Assembly: GCF_001907235.1 (NCBI RefSeq)
Contig: NZ_MQVS01000002.1
Span: 124,001-188,000, forward strand
Length of the DNA: 64,000 nucleotides
Direction of reading: 5' to 3'
From: Buchananella hordeovulneris
GTDB lineage: Bacteria > Actinomycetota > Actinomycetes > Actinomycetales > Actinomycetaceae
Part shown: positions 11,626-20,996 of the stretch, piece by piece
Layout: each line of letters begins with the position of its first letter
Position numbering within the stretch: the first letter of the stretch is position 1
Notes under the pieces: model-generated
The model's database searches: none
The model's input: only the letters and a program-made list of their open reading frames with translations
Told to the model about the DNA's origin: nothing
Translations under genes and position numbers: made by a program

Positions 11626-12606
11626 ATGTCGATGACCGTAGAGGTCAAGGACGAGCTGGCGCGCGTCAAGCCTGCTCGCCTGCAGGAAATGCGGGCTGAA
11701 GTGGCGGCCATCGTGCGTTTTGCCGGCGGCCTGCACATTGTGGCCGGCTCGGTGGTGGTGGAGTCGGAGCTCGATACCGGCATTGGTGCTCGCCGTCTGC
11801 GGGAGGCCATTCGGTCGCTCTATCAGGTCGACAGCGAGCTGGTGGTCATCGCGGGGGGCCTAAGGCGCGGCAAACGCTACCTCGTGCGGGTGGTCCAGGA
11901 CGGTGAGAAGCTGGCGCGCTACACGGGGCTCATCGACGGCAACGGTCGCCCGGTGCGGGGACTGCCGCCGCAGGTCGTCTCGGGCACGATTCCGGAAGCC
12001 GTCGCGGCCTGGCGGGGAGCCTTCATCGCCCACGGCTCGCTCACCGAGCCGGGCCGTTCCGGGGCGTTGGAGGTGTCCTGTCCCGGTCCGGAGTCCGCGC
12101 TTGCGCTGGTGGGCGCCGCTCGGCGCCTGGGAGTGATCGCCAAGTCGCGGGAGGCGCGCGGGGGAGTGCGCGTCGTTATTCGGGACGGCGACCAGATCGC
12201 CGCCCTGCTTAAGCTGATGGGGGCCACCGAGTCGGTGCAGCACTGGGAAGAGCGGCGCATGACGCGGGAGGCCCGCGGCACCGCCAATCGGCTGGCCAAT
12301 TTTGACGACGCCAACCTGCGGCGTTCCGTGCGGGCGGCCGTGGCGGCCGGAGCCCGCGTTTCGCGAGCTTTTGAAATTCTCGGCGAGGAGATTCCGGCAC
12401 ATCTGGTGGAGGCTGGGCGCCTGCGGGTGGCCAACCCCAACGCCTCCTTGGAGGAGCTCGGTCGGCTGACGGATCCGCCGTTGACGAAAGACGCGGTGGC
12501 GGGCCGGATCCGTCGCCTGTTGGCGATGGCGGACAAACGGGCCGCCGAGCTGAACATTCCGGATACCGAGGCGGCTTTGAACAGTGAGCTGCTCGACGAG
12601 ATGTGA
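11626..12606 (+). CDS. whiA: Sporulation/cell-division regulator WhiA
   Basis: DNA-binding protein combining a LAGLIDADG homing-endonuclease-like fold with a helix-turn-helix. It controls sporulation in Streptomyces and cell division in other Gram-positives. The start at ATG 11626 has GGGAGG 6-12 bases upstream and gives [14 protein letters not shown], the family N-terminus, and a 326-residue product of normal length. The C-terminal HTH region contains [22 protein letters not shown] and the GRIRRLL segment. It is the last gene of the rapZ-yvcK-whiA cluster. Presence of whiA does not prove sporulation. Confidence 0.95.
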   Translation: MSMTVEVKDELARVKPARLQEMRAEVAAIVRFAGGLHIVAGSVVVESELDTGIGARRLREAIRSLYQVDSELVVIAGGLRRGKRYLVRVVQDGEKLARYTGLIDGNGRPVRGLPPQVVSGTIPEAVAAWRGAFIAHGSLTEPGRSGALEVSCPGPESALALVGAARRLGVIAKSREARGGVRVVIRDGDQIAALLKLMGATESVQHWEERRMTREARGTANRLANFDDANLRRSVRAAVAAGARVSRAFEILGEEIPAHLVEAGRLRVANPNASLEELGRLTDPPLTKDAVAGRIRRLLAMADKRAAELNIPDTEAALNSELLDEM

Positions 12607-12709
12607 TGTTCGCCGCCACGCGAGCGTCGAAATCGTTGTTCGCCGATGGCGACAGTCACAAAGTTGGGACGTTGGCCACGGCAGATTCCGCCGCGTGCGT
12701 GTAACGTAA

Positions 12710-13819
<1,110 letters not shown>

Positions 13820-13844
13820 GCAACAAGCCTCAAGGTTTGTAACC

Positions 13845-13890
13845 CGGCGGCGCCCACGCACGCGTTCACTCGCGGGCGCGGGCGCCGCCG
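13845..13890 (+). terminator. Hairpin between gap and pgk
   Basis: CGGCGGCGCCC (13845-13855) pairs with GGGCGCCGCCG (13880-13890), with a self-complementary GC-rich loop between them and no T-run. It may attenuate transcription or protect the gap mRNA, so gap can exceed pgk-tpiA in expression. Confidence 0.5.
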
Positions 13891-13927
13891 AATTCGTAGA
13901 TACGTTGCGACCGTAAAGGAAAAGGAA

Positions 13928-15118
13928 TTGAAGACGCTGCAAACTTTGGGCGACCTGCGCGGCAAGCGCGTGCTGGTGCGTTCAGACTTTAACGTGCCAC
14001 TGGACGGCGACCAGATCACCGATGATGGGCGGATCCGGGCGGCCCTGCCGACCTTGAATTACCTGCTTGAGCAGGGGGCCGCCGTCATCGTGATGGCCCA
14101 CCTCGGCCGCCCCAAGGGGCAGGTTAACCCGGACTATTCGCTGGCGCCTGTGGCCAAGCGGCTGGGAGAGCTGCTTGAGGCCCCGGTGGTGCTGGCTGCC
14201 GACGTTGTCGGTGAGGACGCGAAGGCGAAGGCCGCGGCGCTGGAGAGCGGGCAGGTGCTGCTGCTGGAGAACATCCGCTTCGATGCGCGCGAAACCTCCA
14301 AGGTCGACGCCGAACGGGAGGAACTGGCGGGCGAGCTGGCGAGCCTGGCTGATGCGTTCGTCTCCGATGGTTTCGGTGTGGTGCACCGCAAGCAGGCCTC
14401 CGTGTACGACGTGGCCAAGGTGCTGCCGAGTGCGGCGGGCAAGCTGGTGCTGAAGGAAATCGAGTCGCTGTCGCGGGCCATCACGGATCCCGAGCGCCCC
14501 TACGCCGTGGTGCTGGGCGGCTCGAAGGTGTCCGACAAGTTGGGCGTCATCGAAAACTTGCTGTCTAAGGCGGACCGCATCCTCATCGGGGGCGGCATGG
14601 CCTACACGTTCCTGCGGGCGCTCGGCCACGAGGTTGGCACCTCGCTATTGGAAGAGGACCAGGTTGCCACCGTTCAGGGGTACCTGACCAGCGCCAAGGA
14701 AAACGGGGTGGAGATCGTGCTGCCGGTCGACGTCGTGGTGGCCCCCAAGTTCGCCGCCGACGCCCCGGCCAGCGTGGTGGCGGTCGACGCAATTCCTGCC
14801 GACCAGATGGGGCTAGACATTGGCCCGGCCAGCCGGGAGCTGTTTACCAGCAAGCTGGCTGACGCCCGCACCGTCGTGTGGAATGGCCCGATGGGGGTCT
14901 TCGAGTTCGAGGCTTTCGCCGAGGGCACGCGCGCCGTGGCCACCGCGCTGTCGCAGGGCGAGTCCTTCTCGGTCATCGGCGGCGGGGACTCGGCCGCGGC
15001 CGTGCGGAGCTTCGGCTTCGACGAGTCCACCTTCTCCCACATCTCCACCGGTGGTGGAGCATCCCTCGAAATGCTGGAGGGCAAGACCCTCCCCGGTATT
15101 GCTGTCCTGGAGGACTGA
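13928..15118 (+). CDS. pgk: Phosphoglycerate kinase
   Basis: Transfers phosphate from 1,3-bisphosphoglycerate to ADP in glycolysis. The 396-residue protein has the N-terminal substrate motif [21 protein letters not shown], the central [13 protein letters not shown] and the C-terminal nucleotide motif [14 protein letters not shown]. The start is a TTG (13928) with AAAGGAAAAGGAA directly upstream; it gives the family N-terminus, and no ATG or GTG fits better. It is 108 bases after gap and ends one base before the tpiA start, so pgk and tpiA should be co-translated. Confidence 0.96.
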   Translation: MKTLQTLGDLRGKRVLVRSDFNVPLDGDQITDDGRIRAALPTLNYLLEQGAAVIVMAHLGRPKGQVNPDYSLAPVAKRLGELLEAPVVLAADVVGEDAKAKAAALESGQVLLLENIRFDARETSKVDAEREELAGELASLADAFVSDGFGVVHRKQASVYDVAKVLPSAAGKLVLKEIESLSRAITDPERPYAVVLGGSKVSDKLGVIENLLSKADRILIGGGMAYTFLRALGHEVGTSLLEEDQVATVQGYLTSAKENGVEIVLPVDVVVAPKFAADAPASVVAVDAIPADQMGLDIGPASRELFTSKLADARTVVWNGPMGVFEFEAFAEGTRAVATALSQGESFSVIGGGDSAAAVRSFGFDESTFSHISTGGGASLEMLEGKTLPGIAVLED

Positions 15119-15119
15119 C

Positions 15120-15899
15120 ATGACGAACCGTATTCCGCTGATGGCGGGCAACTGGAAGATGAACCTCGACCACTTCGAGGCCATTCACCTAGTGCAGGGG
15201 CTGGCTTTGGCCTTGGGCGACGCTGGCCACGACTACGAGGCCGTTGAGGTTGTCGTCGTGCCTCCGTTCACAGACATCCGCTCGGTGCAGACCCTGGTGG
15301 AGGCCGACAAGCTGGCCATCCGCTACGGCGCGCAGGACGTGTCGGTGCACGACAAGGGCGCCTACACCGGGGAAATCTCTGCCACCATGCTCTCCCGCCT
15401 GGGAGTGAGCTACGTGGTGGTCGGGCACAGCGAGCGCCGCGAGTACCACGGCGAGACCGACGCCCTGATTGGGAAGAAGGCGCTGGTGGCGCTGGCTGCC
15501 GAGATGACGCCGATTTTGTGCTGCGGCGAAGGACTGGACGTGCGGAAGGCCGGGGAGCAGGTCTCCTACGTCCTCGCACAGATCGACGGCATGTTCGCGG
15601 ACTTCACCCCCGAGCAGGTCGCCAAGTCAGTGGTGGCCTACGAACCGGTGTGGGCGATCGGCACCGGCGAGGTGGCAACCCCGGAGGACGCGCAGGAGGT
15701 GTGCGGCGCTATTCGGGCGCGCCTGGCCGAGCGTTTCGGTGCGGAGGTGGCCGACAAGGTGCGGGTGCTGTACGGCGGCTCGGTGAAGTCGTCCAACGTG
15801 GCTGACATCATGGCCAAGGAAGACGTCGATGGCGCGCTAGTGGGAGGTGCCTCCTTGCAGGCCGTGGAGTTCGCCAAGATCGCGCAGTTCTCCGCCTAG
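15120..15899 (+). CDS. tpiA: Triosephosphate isomerase
   Basis: Interconverts dihydroxyacetone phosphate and glyceraldehyde 3-phosphate. The 259-residue protein begins [15 protein letters not shown], carries the catalytic His in VVVGHSERR, the catalytic Glu in [11 protein letters not shown] and the phosphate loop [11 protein letters not shown]. The frame is open far upstream inside pgk, but that part is pgk shadow; ATG 15120, one base after the pgk stop, is the true start. A terminator follows at 15908-15943. Confidence 0.97.
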   Translation: MTNRIPLMAGNWKMNLDHFEAIHLVQGLALALGDAGHDYEAVEVVVVPPFTDIRSVQTLVEADKLAIRYGAQDVSVHDKGAYTGEISATMLSRLGVSYVVVGHSERREYHGETDALIGKKALVALAAEMTPILCCGEGLDVRKAGEQVSYVLAQIDGMFADFTPEQVAKSVVAYEPVWAIGTGEVATPEDAQEVCGAIRARLAERFGAEVADKVRVLYGGSVKSSNVADIMAKEDVDGALVGGASLQAVEFAKIAQFSA

Positions 15900-15907
15900 T
15901 AACGCGT

Positions 15908-15943
15908 GGTGCCGCCCCGGTCCCTAAGGTACGGGGCGGCACC
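15908..15943 (+). terminator. Terminator hairpin after tpiA
   Basis: GGTGCCGCCCCG (15908-15919) pairs perfectly with CGGGGCGGCACC (15932-15943) around a 12-base loop, 8 bases after the tpiA stop. Confidence 0.75.
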
Positions 15944-16014
15944 GCCCGTGCCGTATGATGTTGCCTGGTGTTTAGCGCACCAAGTCAATTGTTTTCCCTA
16001 CGAATGGATCAGTT

Positions 16015-16251
16015 GTGGACTTCGTTTCGATCCTGCTGAAGTCGCTGCTCGTCATTTCGAGCCTTTTCCTGGTGCTAACGGTGCTGTTGCACAAGGGCAA
16101 GGGGGGCGGCGTGTCTGAGCTCTTCGGCGGCGGTGTCTCCTCGGCGATGTCTTCCTCCGGTGTCGCCGAGCGCAACCTGAACCGCATCACGATCGCCATC
16201 GCGCTCGTGTGGTTCGTCACCATCGTCCTGCTCGGCATTCTGAGCCGCTGA
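16015..16251 (+). CDS. secG: Protein translocase subunit SecG
   Basis: Small subunit of the SecYEG translocon in the cytoplasmic membrane. The 78-residue protein has two hydrophobic helices (about residues 5-24 and 56-75) separated by the family-typical KGKGGGVSELFGGGVSSAMSS loop region. It starts with GTG at 16015. In many actinobacteria secG lies just downstream of tpiA, as here. Its stop overlaps the rbpA start (TGATG). Confidence 0.94.
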   Translation: MDFVSILLKSLLVISSLFLVLTVLLHKGKGGGVSELFGGGVSSAMSSSGVAERNLNRITIAIALVWFVTIVLLGILSR

Positions 16252-16607
16252 TGGCCGGCAGTGGATCAGCGATCCGCGGTTCGCGGATTGGCGCAGCGCC
16301 CTCGCGGGGCGTGGGTTCATATGTAGAGTTGGCCCCCCGGCAAGAGGTGACCTACCACTGTGCTGATGGGCACGAAACTGTGACCGTGTTCGTGAGCAGT
16401 GCGGACGTGGAAATCCCCGAGCTGTGGGATTGCGCTACGTGCGGAAATCAGGCGGCCCGCTACGTCGAGCAGGCCCCGGCACCGCAGCGCAGCCTGCCGT
16501 TTAAATCCCACCTGGACTACGTCAAGGAACGGCGGTCGGATGCGGAAGGACAAGCGCTGCTCGCCGAGGCGCTGGAGGCGCTTCGCCAGCGCCGGACGCT
16601 GCGGTGA
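16251..16607 (+). CDS. rbpA: RNA polymerase-binding protein RbpA
   Basis: Actinobacterial transcription factor that binds RNA polymerase and the principal sigma factor and stabilises the open complex. The 118-residue protein starts at the ATG overlapping the secG stop. It has the RGSRIGA N-terminal tail, a central domain with the zinc-type pattern C-x3-H (YHCADGHE) and C-x2-C (WDCATCG), and the sigma-interacting C-terminal part HLDYVKERRSDAE. Some RbpA proteins lack the zinc ligands; this one appears to keep all four. A hairpin at 16670-16696 ends the unit. Confidence 0.92.
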   Translation: MAGSGSAIRGSRIGAAPSRGVGSYVELAPRQEVTYHCADGHETVTVFVSSADVEIPELWDCATCGNQAARYVEQAPAPQRSLPFKSHLDYVKERRSDAEGQALLAEALEALRQRRTLR

Positions 16608-16669
16608 TAGTGGTCGGCGACTGTTAGCGCGCCGATTGGCTCCTGTCTAATAGGCAGCCCGGACATTGG

Positions 16670-16696
16670 GGGCGGAGACGTTGTGTGTCTCCGCCC
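16670..16696. terminator. Terminator between convergent rbpA and GH16 gene
   Basis: GGGCGGAGAC (16670-16679) and GTCTCCGCCC (16687-16696) form a perfect 10-bp stem with a 7-base loop. It can serve both converging genes. Confidence 0.7.
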
Positions 16697-16727
16697 TCGG
16701 CCGTCCCGGGCCGCGGGTGGCGCCACA

Positions 16728-17675
16728 TTAGTCGGGAACGTAGTGGGCCACGTAGTCGATCTCTATCTCGGCGGTGGCGGGGGTCAGGGGGCCGGGCACC
16801 CCGCCGTCAACCACCTCGGTGTAGGGCGCCGCATTGTGGGGATCCATCGCCCCCGCCTGGAAGCCCACGAACATCGGCTTATCCGTCACCTGGGGGTGGT
16901 CAATTCTTCCCCATTCCTCCCCATCGAAGGTGAAGATGATGCGCTTGTCCTCGACGATCACCCCATAGGTGTGCCACTGGTCCATCGATGGGTTATCGAA
17001 GAAACGATGTTCCTGCTTGTTGTCCGGATCCCAGTGATAGACGCCCATCACCTGCGGGCCATTGGCGTGTCCCTCGGCAAAATCGATCTCGGGGGGCCAG
17101 CCCTCATCCACGGGCCAGAGGAGGAAGGCGTAGCCGATTCCTTTGGCTTGCGGGAATCTGGCCCGCACCTCCCACCGGCCACGCGAAGCAGAGAACAGTT
17201 GTTTCGAGCTGACCCCACCGGAGCGCCACTGCCCGTCGGTGTAGCGGGTGCGCACCACCAAGTTGCCGTCCCGCGTGAAGGTTTCGTCCTGGGAGCGGAT
17301 GCCCATTGCGCCCTGTCCCACGGGCGGGTCGCCCCAGCCGTAACGCTCCCATTGCGAGTCGGTAATCGGCTGCTCGAAATCGTCGAAGAAGTCAATGCGC
17401 CAGCCCGGCAGCGCGGCCGGATCGGCGGCTGCCGGGCTGGCGGGGTCTTGGCTCTCCGCGGAGGGGACTGGGGCGGCACTCTGGCTGGGGGCGGCAGACT
17501 CCATCGTTGGGGAGCTGGTGGGGGAGGGCAAGGCGGTGCGTGAGGACGCCTGCGTCTTGGTTACTGCCGTCGGCGGCGCCGTCGCCTCGTCCGCGGTGGG
17601 CGTGGCCGAGCACGCGCCAACGAAACCGCCCGCCAGGACCATGGTTAACCAACTGACCGCTGTGCCCCGTCGCAT
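16728..17675 (-). CDS. Glycoside hydrolase family 16 lipoprotein (beta-glucanase-like)
   Basis: Extracellular, membrane-anchored endo-beta-glucanase-type enzyme. The 315-residue precursor has a lipoprotein signal with Cys22 in GGFVGAC, a Ser/Thr/Pro/Ala-rich spacer to about residue 90, and a GH16 beta-jelly-roll domain. The catalytic signature is EIDFAE (Glu196 nucleophile, Asp198, Glu201 acid/base). Conserved segments such as GRWEVRARFP and the YHWDP region also fit. The exact polysaccharide (laminarin, lichenan, galactan or other) cannot be told from sequence. It follows pgl in the same direction after 97 bases but probably has its own promoter. Confidence 0.85.
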   Translation of the reverse strand: MRRGTAVSWLTMVLAGGFVGACSATPTADEATAPPTAVTKTQASSRTALPSPTSSPTMESAAPSQSAAPVPSAESQDPASPAAADPAALPGWRIDFFDDFEQPITDSQWERYGWGDPPVGQGAMGIRSQDETFTRDGNLVVRTRYTDGQWRSGGVSSKQLFSASRGRWEVRARFPQAKGIGYAFLLWPVDEGWPPEIDFAEGHANGPQVMGVYHWDPDNKQEHRFFDNPSMDQWHTYGVIVEDKRIIFTFDGEEWGRIDHPQVTDKPMFVGFQAGAMDPHNAAPYTEVVDGGVPGPLTPATAEIEIDYVAHYVPD

Positions 17676-17772
17676 GTGTCTTTCCTTTCCAGTAGGCCAC
17701 CAAAAACCTTAAGCCTTGGCGGTAGGCCGCTGGGCTGGTGTGCGGCTGGAAATAACCTGAGACGGGGTGGGG

Positions 17773-18501
17773 TTAGTCCGGTTGCCCTAGGTGCTGCGCC
17801 GAGGCGTCGTCCACGAGCCAGAGGGTGGCGCCGGTGGCTTGCTCCTCTAACAGGGCCGCAGGCAGCTGACTGCCCCCGGCGGCCACCTGCCGCACCACCT
17901 CGGCTTTTTCTGCTCCGGCAGCGAGAAACACCGTAACCCGCGCGGTGGCCAGCGCTGCCAAGGTGAGCGAGACCCGCTGGGCGGGCGGTTTCGGAGAGGC
18001 AGGCTCGGCCACCGTTAGTCCCGTTGCCGCCAAGGCGGCGTGCCCGGGAAAGAGGGAAGCAATGTGACCGTCTGGTCCCACCCCTAAGAAAACGATGTCG
18101 AAACCCTCCGGCGGACCGTGGGCCGCCAGCTCCGCTGCGTAGGCCGCGGTGGCCGCGTCCAGGTCGCCGGACTCGGGCCCGGCTACCCGGTGCACGTGAG
18201 CTGTCGGCACGGGCAGGTGATCCAGCAGGGCCAGCTCGGCCTGCCGCGAGTTACGGTCCGGGTGGTCGGCAGGCGCGAACCGTTCATCGCCCCACCAGAA
18301 GTGGGCGTTGGCCCACGTCGCGGCGGGAAGCTCGTCTGCCGACAGGGCAGCGAGCATCGCGATTCCCAGGCCGCCGCCTGTCAGGGCGACGTGTGCTGGT
18401 CGTTCTTCGCTTGCGCAGACTTCCAGGCACTCCCGCAACAGGTTGGCCGCTAGGCGCGCCGCCGCGGCCTTGTCGGCGGCGCCGACAAATTGCACGGTCA
18501 C
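17773..18501 (-). CDS. pgl: 6-phosphogluconolactonase
   Basis: Hydrolyses 6-phosphogluconolactone to 6-phosphogluconate in the oxidative pentose phosphate pathway. The 242-residue protein of the DevB/SOL family shows VALTGGGLGIAMLAAL (phosphate loop), FWWGDERFAPADHPDRNS and the catalytic-region motif FLGVGPDGHIASLFPG. It is the last gene of the operon tkt-pgi-zwf-opcA-pgl and overlaps opcA by 4 bases. Confidence 0.94.
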   Translation of the reverse strand: MTVQFVGAADKAAAARLAANLLRECLEVCASEERPAHVALTGGGLGIAMLAALSADELPAATWANAHFWWGDERFAPADHPDRNSRQAELALLDHLPVPTAHVHRVAGPESGDLDAATAAYAAELAAHGPPEGFDIVFLGVGPDGHIASLFPGHAALAATGLTVAEPASPKPPAQRVSLTLAALATARVTVFLAAGAEKAEVVRQVAAGGSQLPAALLEEQATGATLWLVDDASAQHLGQPD

Positions 18502-19442
18502 AGCACCACCTCCGCGACCTTGTCCAGCCCGGTCGTGATGACTTGGCCGTAGGTGGCATCGACGTCCAAACGGCGCAGCTCTTCCATCAGGCAGTCCGCT
18601 GTCGCCCGCCGCGGCAGCACCACTCGCACATCTGGCACTCCGGGGCGCGATAGCACGGCCGTCGGCGAGCCGTCAACGCGGTCCAGCACGACGTCCCCGC
18701 CTTGCCGGTGCAGCTCGACGCGGCAGATAGTGGCGGCCCCCGCCACCTGGTGCATGCGCACCTCCACGTCCAGTTTGAGGGCCAGCCAGGCACCGATCAT
18801 GCGCATCGCCGGGTGCTGTCCGTTGCCGTACAGGTCGACGCCGGTTATCGCGCTGAGGGGCGGTTCAGAGGCCGCCAGCACGAGCATGGCACGCCACAGG
18901 GTAACCCCCGACCACGATAGATCGGAATCTCCCGGCACGTACTGATTGGCCAGTTCTCGCAGGCGTGCCACCGGGTCGGCGGTTTCCCGCGAGTCGGTGA
19001 TACGGCGGTGGGCGATGCGGCCCAACGGATCGCTGCTGGGGGACAGCGGCGGATCGGTTGGCCACCACACCACGATCGGCGAGTCCGGTAGCAGCAACGG
19101 GGTGACGAGGGTCTGCGGGCTACCGACGTCGCCGCGCCCGTGCAGGATCACCACGTCGGAGGCACCCGCCTCCGCCCCCACCCGGATCTCGGCGTCTAAT
19201 ACGCCCGCCTGCGGCTCGTTGTCTCCCTCCACGCAGGTGCCACTGACGACGATTACGCGGCAGGGGTGCTCCTTGGAGGCCTGCGTGGTTACTGCTAGGG
19301 CCGCCTCCACCTCGGCGGCCTCGGGGACCACCACGATGAGGGTGAAGACCCGACCGAGGGCCGGGGCGAGCCCGGACTCGCGCAGTTCGGCTAGGTGCGC
19401 GGCGACCGCTGCGGAGGTGGTCTCCGTAAGTTTGACGATCAT
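18498..19442 (-). CDS. opcA: Glucose-6-phosphate dehydrogenase assembly protein OpcA
   Basis: Actinobacterial and cyanobacterial factor needed for activity or assembly of glucose-6-phosphate dehydrogenase. The 314-residue protein shows the family pattern: HPCRVIVVS, LLLPDSPIVVWWPTDPP in the middle, then ITDSRE and the GVDLYGNGQHP region. It lies directly between zwf and pgl, 9 bases after zwf and overlapping pgl by 4, the usual actinobacterial arrangement. Confidence 0.93.
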   Translation of the reverse strand: MIVKLTETTSAAVAAHLAELRESGLAPALGRVFTLIVVVPEAAEVEAALAVTTQASKEHPCRVIVVSGTCVEGDNEPQAGVLDAEIRVGAEAGASDVVILHGRGDVGSPQTLVTPLLLPDSPIVVWWPTDPPLSPSSDPLGRIAHRRITDSRETADPVARLRELANQYVPGDSDLSWSGVTLWRAMLVLAASEPPLSAITGVDLYGNGQHPAMRMIGAWLALKLDVEVRMHQVAGAATICRVELHRQGGDVVLDRVDGSPTAVLSRPGVPDVRVVLPRRATADCLMEELRRLDVDATYGQVITTGLDKVAEVVL

Positions 19443-19451
19443 GTTTCCTCC

Positions 19452-20996
19452 TTACGGCAGTCGCCAGGCCCGGCCGTCGGCCGCCAGCAGCTCGTCGGCG
19501 CTTGGTGGCCCCCAGGAGCCGGGCGCATAGGTCTCGGGTGGCCCCTGCGCCGCCCAGTGGGCGAGGATCGGGTCGAGGATCTGCCAGGACAGCTCGACCT
19601 CCTGCTGGCGGGGGAAAAGCGGCGGATCACCTAGCAACACATCCAAGATGAGTCGCTCGTAGGCCTCCGGCGATATTTCGGTGAAGGCGTGCCCGTAGTT
19701 AAAGTCCATGGTCACGTCCCGCACGTGGGTGGCGGTGCCCGGCACCTTGGCCCCGAACCGCAGCGTCACCCCTTCGTCGGGCTGCACCCGCACCACCAGG
19801 GCGTTGTGCCCCAACCCGTCGATCTCCGCATCGTGGAAAGGCGAGTGGAGGGGTTTCTTGAACACCACGGCAATCTCGGTGACTCGGCGTCCGAGCCGTT
19901 TACCGGCCCGCAGGTAGAAAGGCACCCCAGCCCAGCGACGGTTGGCGATGAACAGGCGCACCGCCGCGTAGGTCTCAGTCACGGAGTCGGACGAAATACC
20001 GTCCTCCTCCACGTAGGCCCGCACCTGGGTGCCCCCCTGCCAGCCCGCACCGTAGCGCCCCCGCGCGCCTGCCTGCGACAAGTCGTCGGGGACCTGCACC
20101 GCCTCCAGCACCTTGATTTTCTCGCGCCGCAGATTATCCGGATCCAGGGACGCCGGTTCCTCCATGGCGGTTAGGGCCAGTAACTGCAGGAGATGGTTTT
20201 GGATGATGTCGCGGGCAGCTCCGATGCCGTCGTAGTAACCCGCACGCGAGCCAATGCCGATGTCCTCCGCCATCGTGATCTGGACGTGGTCGACATAATT
20301 GGCGTTCCACACCGGCTCGAACAGGGTGTTGGCAAACCGCAGGGCCAGGAGGTTTTGCACAGTTTCCTTGCCCAGGTAGTGGTCGATGCGGAAGACCGAC
20401 TCCTCCCGAAAAACTTGGGACACGGTGGCATCCAGCTGGCGCGCGGAGGCCAAGTCGTGCCCGAAGGGCTTTTCGATAATGACCCGTCGCCAGCCGCTTT
20501 CTTCCTGGTCCAGGCCGACGCGCGCCAGCTGCTGACACACGGTGGCAAAGGAGTTCGGCGGTACCGACAGGTAGAAGGCGTGGTTGCCGCCCACCCCGCG
20601 GGTGGCGTCGACGTCGGCGAGCGTGGCGGCCAGCCGATCGAAGCCCGCGTCGTCGGCGAAAGTACCCGTGACGAAACGGATACCGCGCGCCAACTGCTGC
20701 CAGGTCTCCTCCGCGAATGGCATCCGGGCGTGTGCCTGCACGGCCCGCTGCACCACCTCGGCGAATTGCTCGTCGCTCCAGTCCCGCCGACCGTAGCCGA
20801 TGAGGGTAAACGCCGGATGCAGCAATCCACGGGCCGCTAGGTCGTAGACAGCTGGCAGCAGCTTCTTTTGCGCCAGATCACCGGTGACCCCAAAAATGAC
20901 CAAGGCCGAGGGGCCTGCCACGCGGGGCAGGCGGCGATCGAGCGGATCACGCAGCTGAGCGAGTTGTGCGGCGCCCGCCTGTGTCGAGCCCGTCAT
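19452..20996 (-). CDS. zwf: Glucose-6-phosphate 1-dehydrogenase
   Basis: First enzyme of the oxidative pentose phosphate pathway, making NADPH and 6-phosphogluconolactone. The 514-residue protein has the dinucleotide loop IFGVTGDLAQKKLLPA near residue 34, the EKPFGHDL segment, and the active-site signature RIDHYLGKETVQNL with its catalytic His-Asp environment. Length is normal. Its start overlaps the pgi stop by 4 bases and opcA follows after 9 bases. Confidence 0.96.
   Translation of the reverse strand: MTGSTQAGAAQLAQLRDPLDRRLPRVAGPSALVIFGVTGDLAQKKLLPAVYDLAARGLLHPAFTLIGYGRRDWSDEQFAEVVQRAVQAHARMPFAEETWQQLARGIRFVTGTFADDAGFDRLAATLADVDATRGVGGNHAFYLSVPPNSFATVCQQLARVGLDQEESGWRRVIIEKPFGHDLASARQLDATVSQVFREESVFRIDHYLGKETVQNLLALRFANTLFEPVWNANYVDHVQITMAEDIGIGSRAGYYDGIGAARDIIQNHLLQLLALTAMEEPASLDPDNLRREKIKVLEAVQVPDDLSQAGARGRYGAGWQGGTQVRAYVEEDGISSDSVTETYAAVRLFIANRRWAGVPFYLRAGKRLGRRVTEIAVVFKKPLHSPFHDAEIDGLGHNALVVRVQPDEGVTLRFGAKVPGTATHVRDVTMDFNYGHAFTEISPEAYERLILDVLLGDPPLFPRQQEVELSWQILDPILAHWAAQGPPETYAPGSWGPPSADELLAADGRAWRLP

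Noticed and set aside
12627-12642. A second LexA-like sequence (TCGAAATCGTTGTTCG) between whiA and gap
   Set aside because: The two arms are out of register by one base compared with the TCGAAC-N4-GTTCGA site, and neither neighbour is a known SOS gene.
14820-15119. N-terminal extension of triosephosphate isomerase inside pgk
   Set aside because: It is a shadow of pgk; the enzyme's conserved start is at 15120 with normal length.
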